Part shown: positions 47,534 through 58,182 of the stretch, piece after piece
How the letters are laid out: every line of letters begins with the position of its first letter
How positions within the stretch are numbered: the stretch's first letter is position 1
Origin: Balaenoptera acutorostrata
Lineage: Eukaryota > Chordata > Mammalia > Artiodactyla > Balaenopteridae
Assembly: GCF_949987535.1 (NCBI RefSeq)
Contig: NC_080081.1
Location: 54,570,153 to 54,634,152 of the forward strand
DNA: 64,000 bases
Direction of reading: 5' to 3'
Made by a program: the position numbers and the translations under genes
The notes under the pieces: generated by a model
Database searches by the model: none
The model's input: the letters and a program-made list of their open reading frames with translations, nothing else
Told to the model about the DNA's origin: nothing

Positions 47534-47802
47534 GTCCTCTCTTTCTTTCTTTTTTTTTTTTTTTTAACATCTTTATTGGAGTATAATTGCTTTACAATGG
47601 TATGTTAGTTTCTGCTTTATAACAAAGTGAATCAGTTATATATATACATATGTTCCCATATCTCCTCCCTCTTGCATCTCCCTCCCACCCTCCCTATCCC
47701 ACCCCTCTAGGTGGTCACAAAGCACCGAGCTGATCTCCCTGTGCTACACGGTTGCTTCCCACTAGCTATCTATTTTACGTTTGGTAGTCCTCTCTTTCTT
47801 TT
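47534..47802 (-). mobile_element. Short L1 3' end with target-site duplication
   Basis: GTCCTCTCTTTCTTT is repeated at 47534-47548 and 47787-47801. The insert is an antisense L1 3' end (T-run, then ACATCTTTATTGGAGTATAA..., ending at GTTTGGTA). It is closely related to the left arm of the L1 at 1.4 kb and is 5'-truncated at almost the same consensus point. Confidence 0.92.
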
Positions 47803-47832
47803 TTTTTTTTTTTTTTTCTTTTTTCTTTTTAT

Positions 47833-47930
47833 TAACATTTATTTTGTTACATATTATTATATATCTATTACATATTAACATATTATATAACATAACATAT
47901 TACATATTATTAACAAAATATCATTCAAAG
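47833..47930. repeat. AT-rich imperfect inverted repeat
   Basis: ATTAACATTTATTTTGTTACATATTATTA at the left is mirrored by TACATATTATTAACAAAATATC at the right, with further TAATATGT/ACATATTA words between. Nearly pure A/T over about 95 bp, it is able to form a cruciform and sits directly after a long T-rich run (47797-47832). Confidence 0.7.
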
Positions 47931-48069
47931 CACATGCATCTATGAGATCATTTTATCCTCAGGGCTTTTTATTACTCTCACTGTTACATCAACAAAATTT
48001 CTATAATATTTAATAATCATTTCTTAAGAATTCAGCATACAAGTACATTTAGCATGGTCTCTAAACTTT

Positions 48070-48276
48070 TTTGTTTCTTTTTTATTTTTTTTTTTATTTT
48101 TATTTTTTTATTTTTATTTTTATTTTTTTAAACATCTTTATTGAAGTATAATTGCCTTACAATAGTGTGTTAGCTTCTGCTTTATAACAAAGTGAATCAG
48201 TTATACATATACAATATGTTCCCATTTCTCTTGCATCTCCCTCCCTCCCACCCTCCCCATCCCACCCCTCTGCCTT
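48070..48276 (-). mobile_element. Short L1 3' end with TTTTTA-rich tail
   Basis: A tail made of ATTTTT units (about 48079-48130) is followed by ACATCTTTATTGAAGTATAATTGCC...CCCACCCCTC. It is the same L1 3' end type as at 47.5 kb, 5' truncated to about 145 bp of body. No clean target duplication found. Confidence 0.85.
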
Positions 48277-48894
48277 GCAGGTCCTCAAGAAAGACATTCC
48301 TGCACCATAGTAGATTTACATCTCAAAAGGCAGCAAAGAAATAATTTACAATTGCAAGTTTTCTATAAAATAAATGCTCTTCTTAAGAAAAGGGAGGTCT
48401 GGGCCTAGAGTCAGGAAGAAACCTGCCTAAAGTTTAGTCAAACTGAGGGGAACATTTACTGGTCACTGGACACCTAAGAACTCACAGGGAAGCCTCAGAA
48501 CCTTCCTACCCACAAAACACATGCATTCAGGAGTCCTTTCCTTAAGGCCTGAGCATCCCCTCAGATGGCTGCCCAACGATCCATCCAGAGACTCACTGAG
48601 GGGCCAGGTCACCAAGGGCCCTGGACAGCACCCTCAGGACTACCTTCAACTCTTTCAGAGAGAGAGCTGAACTCAGAATCTTTTCCTCCATCTAAGAGAG
48701 TCCATAATCACATTGCAAATCAATAACTGGGCTAAAATAACGTGAAAGAAACTCTCGTATTTATTTCTCTGACGTGCAACAGCCAGACCATGTATTTCAC
48801 CTCCCTCTAGCCCTGTTGGTACCACTTCACTTCTAATTGAACCTGACTATCTATCTCTGTCTTTCATACTCTGGTTCCTCTATTTACCCTATTC
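48277..48894. other. Unique non-coding DNA
   Basis: No gene or clear repeat seen. Confidence 0.4.
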
Positions 48895-49180
48895 ATATAT
48901 TTTTTTAATAAACTTTTAATTTTAGAATAGTTTTCAATTTACAGAAAGTTGTAAGGATAGTACAGAGAGTTCCCATATAAATTCCCCTCCCCACACACAG
49001 TTTTCCCCATTGTTATCCCACATTAGTGTGATACATTTGCCTAACTGATGAACCAATATTGATACATTATTGTTATTTCAGATTTCCTTAAGTTTTATCT
49101 AAAGTCCTTTCCTGTTTTAGGATCCCATCCAAGACACTACCTTTTTTCAACATTTCTCCTTTTCTTTTCCTTATGGTTTT
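48895..49180 (-). repeat. Old L1 (L1M-type) 3' UTR fragment, antisense
   Basis: TTTTAGAATAGTTTTCAATTTACAGAAAGTTG, GGATAGTACAGAGAGTTCCCATATA, GATACATTATTGTTATTTCAG and GGATCCCATCCAAGACAC match the old L1M 3' UTR read in antisense. Confidence 0.7.
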
Positions 49181-49319
49181 GCAGATCTAGGGAATTTTTA
49201 AAATATTTTTTTGTAAAGCCCATGGGATGAAAAACAAACAATATATGTTTGGGAAACTTCTACTTGTTCTGCTTTCTAGTAACCAGACTGACTGGAGCCT
49301 AGGGTTGATATGGTGAATA

Positions 49320-49800
49320 ATGAGAGATTGACGCTGGAAATGGAAACTTTAGAGCTCTCCTAATACCCAGATCCACAGTTAGAAATTTCATTCTATAGAA
49401 AACTGGAAGTTGGACTTCCCTGGTGGTCCTTTGGTTAAGACTCCGAACTTCCACCGCAGGGGGCATGGGTTCAATCCCTGGTCGGGGAACCGAGATCCTG
49501 CCTGCCTCATGGCAGGGCCAAAAACAAAAACAAAAAACACAAAAACTGGAAGCCATTGAAGATTTTTAAGCAGAAGAATGACATGAAGGAACTCTGTAAT
49601 AAAATTAATCGGTCCATAAGGTGCAAAATGGATTGAGAATGAGGAAAATTCTGGAAGCAGGAAGATGACTGGATGAGCCAGGGTCATAATCTATGTGTAA
49701 AGTCATTATGGCCTAATCTTGGTTGCTGGTCAAAGGGATAGAAAGAACAGGTACAAATATAATTTTGAAAGGAAAAATTGCTAGAAACTGCCAAGTGATT
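49320..49800 (-). repeat. L2 LINE body, antisense, split by a SINE
   Basis: After removal of the SINE, ...GGAAG|CCATTGAAGATTTTTAAGCAGAAGAATGACATG... gives the common antisense L2 body motif, followed by ATTGAGAATGAGG...GGAAGCAGGAAGATGACTGG. Confidence 0.6.
49399..49552 (+). mobile_element. Short CHR-type SINE with target-site duplication
   Basis: AAAACTGGAAG is repeated at 49399-49409 and 49542-49552. The head GGACTTCCCTGGTGGTCC, B-box-like GGGTTCAATCCC and tail CAAAAACAAAAACAAAAAACAC define the short SINE form, here inside an L2. Confidence 0.92.
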
Positions 49801-50390
49801 AGAGGTAAAGAGTAAAGAAGAAAAGAGAAAGATAAGATATTGAAAATCAGCTCAATGTTTCATAACTCAAAAATATGGGGAAAAGTTGCCCTAGCTTCAG
49901 AAATAGTGAAATCAAGAGGAATAATTAAATTCTGCGAAATCATAGGAGCTGCGTATTTAGAACTCTTAAGATTGAGTTGTGGGTAAGACTAACTTGGCAT
50001 GTTAATAATAAAAGCATCTCTCTCCCCCCAGTGGCAGAGCTACAAATGCATCATTTAAGTGCCAAAATTCTATATAATTTAACTCTTCCATCCTAACTTT
50101 GGCTTGATTGTCCTGCTCTAAAACTCTCTAAAAATTGCCACATCAAACAATCAGCTGAAAGGGTAACCCTCTTTGTTATGGTGAAATTGAACAAACCTGC
50201 ACCAACATGTTAGATTGCTCCTGTTTAAATGGCATTGGATTTCCAACACTGTCACCAAGAGTTCATATCAAAAACAAAAGACATAGAACACCTATGTCAC
50301 CTTTGGCTCTTTCACATGAAGCTGAAACACTGTTAATATTTTCTGGATTGGTGCTAAAATAGTATGCATTTCTCAGTGTCAATCTTCAAT
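49801..50390. other. Unique non-coding DNA
   Basis: No gene or clear repeat seen. Confidence 0.4.
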
Positions 50391-50394
50391 AATC

Positions 50395-50545
50395 TACATA
50401 ATAACCTATATGGGAAAGGAATCTGAAAAAGGATGGATATATGTATATGTATAACTGAATCACTTAGCTGTACACCTGAAACTAACATAACATTGTAAAT
50501 CAACTACACTCCAATATAAAATAAAAATTAAATTAGAAAAAAAAT
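50395..50545 (+). mobile_element. Short L1 3' end
   Basis: ATAATAACCTATATGGGAAAGGAATCTG, ATAACTGAATCACTTAGCTGTACACCTGAAACTAAC and CAACTACACTCCAATATAAAATAAAAA are the sense counterpart of the L1 3' end type at 16.3 kb. An A-rich tail follows to about 50545. A clean target duplication was not found. Confidence 0.85.
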
Positions 50546-51324
50546 CTTTATGAGTCATAGACCCACCATCCATGAATAAGAATATACTTCTCTAGTCAGA
50601 GTCATAAAGTTCCTACAGATAAGTTATCTGTCAGTATCATGATTTTCAAAGAAAAGATAACTGCCTTTGCATACACAAGAAGAAAATTCCAAATCTAATA
50701 AACATTAGCACCTCTGAGGTTAATAAACTTGGGAATCAAAGGCCAAAGGCCAAGTGATATGATTTAGTTGGTAGTGGTCCATGTTGCACAGGTAATGCTG
50801 AATTGCTTCTTTCTGGGGCTATATTCAAGCATTCACTATAATCTCTAAAACAAGATGCTCTATCTAAAAATGCATTTGCCTGCAGCCACAGCCTGGCAAA
50901 TTTTGCCAAGTGCCTTGCCTATATTTCCTTTCCCATCACTGCTGATTACCTAGACACATACGTGTATAGATAGGAGCATTCTCATTTGTAATTAATTCTT
51001 AACTGCTTAATTCAGTTGGATGCATCAATTCAAATTTTGTGACACCACAATTTTACCAGAATGAAAGGAAATGTCATATCTCAAGCTGTGGATTGTAACA
51101 TCAGTGAATGAATCAGACAGCAGGGAAAGCTTAATTTTAAAAAGGAATTTTTATTTACACTGAAAAATCCTGTGTAATCAAATGGAAAAGAAGAGACACA
51201 AGCCGTTCTGAAAGGATTTTGGATGGGCACAAAATCCAACCATTGCTGTTGACTTAAACAATACAGAAATTCATACAGTTTTTCCAGGAGCCATCTTATA
51301 TTTCTATTTCAAGAATTACAAACT
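50546..51324. other. Unique non-coding DNA
   Basis: No gene or clear repeat seen. Confidence 0.4.
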
Positions 51325-51500
51325 ACTGAAATCACAGAACCAGAACAGATACTAGCGGTCATCCAATCTAACCCTCTGATCAGATGCACAAGGAAGTGGA
51401 GACCTATAGAAGTGACTGCTCCAAAGGCCCATGGTGAACAGAGCCAGAGCAAAGCCCAGGGCTCCCACTCACCCATTTCAGGAGCATTTGCAACCTTCCA
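51325..51500. repeat. L3/CR1- or MIR3-like ancient repeat
   Basis: AAATCACAGAACCAGAACAGATACTAGCGGTCATCCAATCTAACCC, then GGAAGTGGAGACC, resembles the widespread old repeat that reads 'rule-of-thumb' as AGAGATCATCTAGTCCAACC. Family only tentative. Confidence 0.5.
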
Positions 51501-52379
51501 CTTCACCTAGATGTGCAAGTGCCTTGAGCAAAAATTCAGAAGCCCTTTGTATCAGAGATTCTGGACCAGCTTGGTAGCTTCACAGAAGAACTAATAAAAT
51601 CCACACTAAAAAAAGACAAATTCTTGTTGCTGTATTTTTTAAGGTAAAGATGTTTTCATACAGGTGTTCTCTGCATATTCTATAATACATCTTGGGAGTT
51701 ATAAATTAACATTTCTGTATGATAGCCATTCACATAAAACCTTAACATGTCTGGAAGTGATTTGGATTATTTTCTCAAAAAAGTAGTTTGTCTAACTCAA
51801 CCCACATTTCCCAGAATGACTGCTCCACTACTGAGCTGGACTTTGCTGAGCATATTCTGATGTCCAAGGCATCGCTTCCAATGATTATAATGGCATTCTC
51901 TGAAAAATACGGAGGTCTTCAAGTGCAAAGGGGGAGCTTTCGTGGTAGTTCCTTAATTATTAATGTTTTTCTGAGGAAAGGGGGTAGGACTACAAAATTG
52001 GATAGTACTCCATACTCTGATAGATTCCTTTTTCCTCTATCCAGATGAATCTCTTGACATCCTTATCATTATGCCCCTGATGTGTGCAAGTGTCAGCAAC
52101 TCTGATCTGAAGACAGAAACCACAGATTAATCTTCAGCTCCTGTCTTTCCTTCACTTTCACAATGAATTAGTAGCCGAATTCCACTTTATCTCACAGGAA
52201 AGCATCCTTCTCATGTAGCTCTTTCTATAGCCTCCTTCACTGGTCAACAGAATAGACAGTCTTCTAGGTGGAATACTTAGAATCCAGGAAGGCCACTATG
52301 ATCCCAAACGTCTCTATTCCTCTGCTCCCTCATGCAGACACCACAGTCTAAAGTCAACCCACATAGATACAGACGCTCC
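51501..52379. other. Unique non-coding DNA
   Basis: No gene or clear repeat seen. Confidence 0.4.
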
Positions 52380-52480
52380 AAGGGGCCAACAGCCTCTAAA
52401 GGTTAAATGACTTGTCCAAGCATTTTGCTATCACAGGACTTCCAATTCAAGGCCTGTGCCATGCATCCCTCTAACTTCGG
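52380..52480 (-). repeat. Possible MIR remnant, antisense
   Basis: GGTTAAATGACTTGTCCAAG...CACAGGACTTCCAATTCAAGGCC fits the antisense MIR flank. Short. Confidence 0.45.
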
Positions 52481-52539
52481 TTGTCTTCTCTGAACATGGC
52501 TTTGAAAAGTCCCAAGGCCAAGGCTTTTAACTTAGGCTC

Positions 52540-52815
52540 CAAACCTTTTGCCCAGGGCACTGCTCACCCCTCCTTTCCTTCTACCTTGGCCCATTCAGTC
52601 AAGGCTACTCCAAACCAGTGTGTGAGACAGTAGTTTGTTTTTACCCCTCAACCTGACAATCTACTTTCCACATGCCTAACTAGTAAAACCTTGCTTCCAT
52701 TCTTATACTTCACTGGTCCATTTAATACTTCAGCTCCTTGAGTGCAAGTCCTATATATGTGGTTCATGTTATAATTTGGCATTATAACCTCTCAGAGAAG
52801 AAGTTCTCAATGACT
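52540..52815 (+). repeat. Possible L2 remnant
   Basis: TTCAGCTCCTTGAGTGCAAGTCC and the preceding pyrimidine-rich segment follow the L2 3' pattern; the terminal tail is lost. Confidence 0.4.
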
Positions 52816-53259
52816 AGATCACAAAAGTTATCAGGAAGGGATAAAAAAATAAGGGCAGTATTGAGAGTTTTTCATATAGTTAGATATATCTGAAGAACTA
52901 ACCTTTGGGCTGAGATTATATGCTTCCTACATTTTATGAATTCTCTCAATTTTACAACTCCAGAATTTTCTTTTTTAAAATGATGGTGATAGCAGATAGT
53001 TCATAAAATAAAAGACAGCAACCCTATGTCAAGAAACCCCTCCTCAATTAAAAGAACTGACTGTCTGTGAAGTCTAAAAGTTTGGGAATATTATGTTGGA
53101 AAATGTAGAATAAATCTATAATTCTCTCTTGGCTGTGACCAGAACAGAGTTATTGTAAATATTCAGAAATAAAATCAGATAATTTAAGGAAGGCTTGGTA
53201 GTCATAGCTGCTCAACAAATGTTGCCTATTCTCCTCCTGGGCATGTAGTAGGATTGCAT
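52816..53259. other. Unique non-coding DNA
   Basis: No gene or clear repeat seen. Confidence 0.4.
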
Positions 53260-53510
53260 CTTCTTACCCTTTAAAATTATACTGGCCCATGTGGTTTTCT
53301 ATGTTAGTGGAAGGGATGCATATCACTTCTGAGTGGAAGTTCTCAGAGCTAGGTGTAATTTTACCACTTCCTCTTTCTTTTTTTCCACAGAAACTGGCCG
53401 TATTCTAGAGGGTAGACCAGAGTGAGGATGACAGATATCAGGCATCCCAGCCAATCCATGCAGTGTCAGCAAGAAATAAACCTTTTTGGTTTATGCTACT
53501 TAGATCCTGA
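53260..53510 (+). repeat. Possible old LTR or MER-type repeat
   Basis: The end CAGTGTCAGCAAGAAATAAACCTTTTTGGTTTATGCTACTTAGATCCTG resembles a recurrent old mammalian repeat with an AATAAA signal (near 53475). A strong pyrimidine tract with CAG ends at 53390. Family not determined. Confidence 0.4.
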
Positions 53511-54784
53511 CAACTACAAATGCACTTTGAATGTGTTAGAAAAAGCATATCAATGCAAGGTATTATTATTATTTTCTTTGAAATTGAAGGCTAGGAAATA
53601 GACCCAAAAGAAAATTAGAAGGAAGTAAAGAGTTCAGCTTAAGTCAGGGCCTTTATTTCACATATTTCCCCAAGTAGGAGATCTGACTGACTATTGGCAG
53701 ATCAATTAACACTACAACAGGGGCGGACACTGTAGAGGGACAGGACACATTTACACCATCCATATCAGAGCTGTTTGATCTATTCAAAATGAGATGTTAT
53801 CTGGAGCTTCCACTTTCAGTGAGTCTAAGAAAACTAAATCAGAAAAAGAGCTTTATTTGCTCCAGTGGCTAAGGCTGAAGTGGCATACAACACAGAACTG
53901 CTGGCACAGAGATCTGCATTGCCCTCAATTTCCATCTAAACAGGAAAATCCTGAATTTATACCCTTATCTATTGGTCTTGGTGCCAAAACATATTCTCCT
54001 AACTTGACTGCAGCATGAAAACGTTTCGTGGAATTTCAGGTGCCTTTGTACTCCAAGCTCAAGGTAGACCAGAGACAGTAATTGTGGGGCAGGAGAGGGC
54101 AAAGAAGACCAAAGAGAAATCTCTCCAACCCTTGTATGTTTCAGGTGCCACATTCCCCACAGTTGTGTGGTCAAAAATATCAGCTCCATCTGACATTTCA
54201 CCATAGCAGTTTGCTGACTGAAGGGATGCTTATCTTTTAGAGCCAGCAACTTCAAAGGCTGTACTCACCAGACTGCTTGCTGCCAAAGACATCCTCCCAA
54301 AAGGTGAGTGTGTAAATGCAGGAGGCCACTGGCCAGGGCTACCACAATTATTTCTGCACTGACATCTCAGATCCTGGTGTTTTCAAGTATTCATGAATAC
54401 CTAATACTAATTTTGTTGAAACTTTAACCATGATTTCCTCATTATGAACTACTCAGAAATCTTCACACACTTTTCATCGGAATGAGCTGAGCACTACTAT
54501 GAGATGAGTGGCTTGCCAGAGCCCAAGAACGCAGTTAATGAAATTGTCATTGGCGTGAGCGGTGAGTGGCAGCTCCATCTTGTGCTTCGTGGTTAGCATG
54601 TGAAGAGTGAGAGCAAAGGGAGCCTGTTGTATTTTAAGTGCTGAGCAATGGTTCACCCAGCCTGAGCAGGCATGTCAATCCAGGCTCCTAGGAAGATCAA
54701 GGGAAATTCAGGCAAGAATAAATCATCACGAGAAAGCACGACCTGGTAACGTGAGTGGCATGGGAAGCCTGGTTCCAGGTGCAG
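53511..54784. other. Unique non-coding DNA
   Basis: No supported gene; several short frames of 60-96 codons on both strands overlap each other without domains. Confidence 0.4.
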
Positions 54785-54910
54785 CTGTTACTGAGCAGCT
54801 GTGACCTTGAGAAGGTTGTGTGATTTCTCTAAATCTTATCAGGAAAATAACGAGACTGGACTAGATCATTCCTAAGGCCCCTTCCCTTTCTAACATTCTG
54901 TGATTCTCCT
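54785..54910 (+). repeat. MIR/L3-like ancient repeat
   Basis: CTGTGACCTTGAGAAGGTTGTGTG...GAGACTGGACTAGATCATTCCTAAGGCCCCTTCCC...TCTAACATTCTGTGATTC is a sense copy of the same old family type as the one at 51.3 kb. Confidence 0.65.
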
Positions 54911-55149
54911 TGAAATACTTATTGAGTCAGGCTGTATGGAGAAGCATTCAAATGGCTACCACTCTGGATTAATTGAGAGCCCCATCCTGATGGAGTGAGC
55001 ACACGCAGATAAACAAAGTCCTCACCCTCCACAGCCTGTGAAGGTTGAGGTTTGGAGGGAGTACAGAGTTAGAATCAAAGGCTAGTGTGATAACCCAAAA
55101 GTCATTTGGCTTGGCTGGGTCTCTTGGCTTCAGGCACTACTCTTGATCT

Positions 55150-55760
55150 AAAAGAATTACCCACAGTCCTCTCAGTCCTTCTCAGGCTCAGGATCCCCCA
55201 TCCTACATCTCTGGGTCAATGGCATTACCAGTGCATCACCTAAGCATGGTCCCAAGATGATCTAGAGTCATTAGCATGATCCTCAACAGTTTTGCAAGCT
55301 CCAACTTCCCTCTACCACGGCCTTGTCACACAGCCATTTCGACTTGCACCTCCTCCTGGTTTGAGCTCTTTTGACCCCAAGTTATAAACTCTCCCCTGGA
55401 TTATGACAGTTTCCTTGAAGGTCCCAAAGACCACTGTTCAATGGTTCTTTCTGGCAGCCAGCAAAGAATTCTCTCTAGTACCAACAAGGTCATGGACTAG
55501 ATCTAGATCTAGAACCATCTTTCAAGATCTGGCCTGAAGTGAGCCAAGGAAATAGTCCTCTAAGCTGTGTTACTGTCTCTCTTCAAAATGTCCGAGGCCC
55601 TAACTATGCCTTGAAGCAGAGTTTCTGCTCTTAGTTCTCCCCTATATTCTCTTTCACCCAAGGTTCATTCTTGCCCATTCCAGAGAACCTTCTCCGAGAT
55701 TTGAGGGCAGCTTTTCTCTTCTATCTTTGGTATAAAACTCTTCAACCCCGAATCCAGATA
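55150..55760 (+). repeat. Possible L2 body
   Basis: CAACAAGGTCATGGAC...AAGATCTGGCCTGAAG and the CCATTCCAGAGAACCTTCTCCGAG end echo the L2 body. CTAGAT is tandemly repeated at 55497-55512. The match is loose. Confidence 0.35.
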
Positions 55761-56039
55761 CTGTCCTTCAATCTCATGCAATTAGAATTTCTGGTGGCCT
55801 GAAGTGTCACATCAGATTTCCTGGGCTTGGTGAGCCAATGACGCATCACCAGAGCCTTCAGTTAGAAACACAAATAGACAGACAGACGACTAACAATGCA
55901 ATTTAGGTGATACAAAGAGCCAAGTGTGTGGCATAGATTATAAATATCATTATCATTTTTGCAGATAAGAAATAACCTGAAAGCTAAAGTAGCCTGTGTT
56001 ATCTTCCCAACCAGATCTTTGAGGAGGAAGATTAGAAAA

Positions 56040-56245
56040 TGTGTTTATTGTCTTTCTAGAATGTTCCAGGAACTGTTCTAATATTTGTCTCATTTAATTA
56101 TTACAGTATTACTATGAGCTAGACATCACTGTTGTAATTTTATAGATGAAGAAATAAAGGTTGGCAAATGTAAATATCTTGTGCTAAGTCACTTAACTAA
56201 TACGTAGCAGGGTGGGTCTATAAACAGCAGGTCTTTCTGACTAAT
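56040..56245 (-). repeat. MIR SINE remnant, antisense
   Basis: TTGTCTCATTTAATTATTACAGTATTACTATGAGCTAGACATCACTG and TTATAGATGAAGAAATAAAGG follow antisense MIR order. Confidence 0.8.
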
Positions 56246-56264
56246 GAAGATGTTAAGTCCATCC

Positions 56265-56440
56265 TATTAGTGTCTTTCAAAGCCCAAGCCGTGGACTTCC
56301 TGAATCAGAAGTACCTGGTTTACCTCTTAAAATGTAGATTCAAGGGCCTCTTCCTGGATCTATACAATCAGAACCTCCAGGCATGGTTTGACAATCTCTG
56401 CAGGAGACTCAGATCCACTAAAGTTTATTTACCAGCATCT
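56265..56440. repeat. MER5-type (hAT) DNA transposon remnant
   Basis: GACTTCCTGAATCAGAAGTACCTGG, CAATCAGAACCTCCAGG and CCACTAAAGTTT are diverged pieces of the MER5 pattern. Confidence 0.45.
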
Positions 56441-57819
56441 ATAGCATGCTGGCACCCTCTAAAGTCAAAGGCTGTGTCTCATAAATCTTCCATATCCTGG
56501 CAGCATGAAGCACAGAATTGAGCACCTGGTAGGTACCTAATTAAATACATGTAGAAACAAATTTGTTCAGATGCAACCCTTTTTTTTTCAACTGAGCAAC
56601 AGTGTGTGCAGAGGTTAAGGTGACAAGAGCCTTCCTTATACAAACACAGGGCTACAAAACCAAATACAAAATGAGCTGCCTGGGAGAAAAATAGTCAAGG
56701 AAAATTCCTGGGCTTGTCTCACTTTGATTCCTTCCACTGCTCCCATGCTGGTCCCTGGGGAGAGAGGAGCAGAAAGGGGGGTGGCTTCCTGAGCCCCAGT
56801 TTGAGTCAAAGCTGCTCTCCTTCACGCCTCTGCACTCCTGAATCTCACTCAAAATTCAAGAAATAACTTGGCCAAATGCTACACAGGAGTACAAAGAAAA
56901 TATTTACAGAAAATACAAGTAAAACGAAAACAGACTCATATCTCGGAAACAAATGTGATGATCTCTTTGGCCTTGAGATTTCACAAGGCAGAATGACAGT
57001 GACGAACTTATGGAACCCAACTCCCCTTCTGAAAAGGAACTACATTTCTGCCCCAAGGGACAAGTACAACATCAAAGGAGCCCTTCTTCCTCTCTCAGAT
57101 CTTTGTTTCTACATGAATTTTAGGTTAACTAATTTTTTTCCAAAGTAAATACCTATTCCCTTATGCAGAAAAGAGAAAGGCAGGAAAGTGGTTTGACATG
57201 GGCCTCCTGCGCACACAAGGAAACACAGAATGTGGGACCTGCCAAGGAAGGGTTACAGAAGCCAGCCTTTAACGTATCTCCTGAAACCCAAATATCTACA
57301 AGAGGGATAGCACTGATTTCCTCTAGTGAGTAGTTTTTAAATTTACATGTCAGCAGGGCCTTAGTAATATATTCAATTAAAATTCAGCCTAATTATTCAT
57401 TGATTTTACATTTTCCTGCCCTGCTCCTGTCCAGGCAATTTTCTAGCCACTCTCAAATACCTCTCATGCTTCCTGGGAAAAGGCTGATACAAACCAAGAA
57501 TTCCCAAACAAGAGCTGAAATACAAAGCTAATTATTTCGGGCATGTCTCTGCTATTCCAGCAGGTCTTTATGGGTTCAAGAGAAGTCTTAGGTCTGTTAC
57601 AAAGGCCAGATTTCAATTTGGGTAATTAGACTTCGCCCTACCCTTGGGAGTTCCTCTGACATAGTTTCCTTCCTTTGCTTCCTGAGTCTCTACACATCTG
57701 TTTTGTTAATAAGCTTGGTTCCTCCACACTCTACTAGTCTTTTCCGAGTAGTTGGCTCTGAAGGCATTTTCCTGGGTATTTCTCATCAGCAAGATTAGAA
57801 GCAACTGTTTCAAATCCTT
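56441..57819. other. Unique non-coding DNA
   Basis: No gene. 57340-57560 is AT-rich with CTAATTATTC and GCTAATTATTTC, typical homeodomain-type core sites. Confidence 0.4.
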
Positions 57820-58035
57820 CAGGACCTGTGTTAATGTCACCTGTCCCAAAAAGCCTTCCCAGCCCCCTTTCCAGCAGAATCAATCTTAGCTTTTTCTCCT
57901 ATATCCTTCTATCTCTCCTATTAACACACTTACTTCATTCAGCCCCATATGATTGTCAATTGTGTGGCTTTCCTCCCCATTGAAACATAAACCCTTTAGA
58001 TCACAAACACATCATCTGATTTCTCTCAACAACCT
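57820..58035 (+). repeat. L2 LINE remnant
   Basis: AAAAAGCCTTCCCAGCCCCC, CACTTACTTCATTCAGCCCC and AACATAAACCCTTTAGATCAC fit the L2 3' region in sense orientation; the tail is lost. Confidence 0.55.
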
Positions 58036-58059
58036 ACACAGCCCCTAAGTAGGAGAAGG

Positions 58060-58182
58060 GGGAAAAAGCTAATGTTTATTAAAGCTTTTCAGGTACCAGG
58101 CACCTGAAATACTCCTAAATACTCACTAATCCTCCAAACAATTGATCTTAATTTTACAGGTTAAAAAAAAAAAAAAAAAAAA
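58060..58182 (-). repeat. MIR-like fragment with A20 run
   Basis: CTAATGTTTATTAAAGCTTTTCAGGTACCAGGCACCTGAAATACTCCTAAA...TTAATTTTACAGG is antisense MIR, followed by a 20-nt A-run (58163-58182). Confidence 0.65.
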
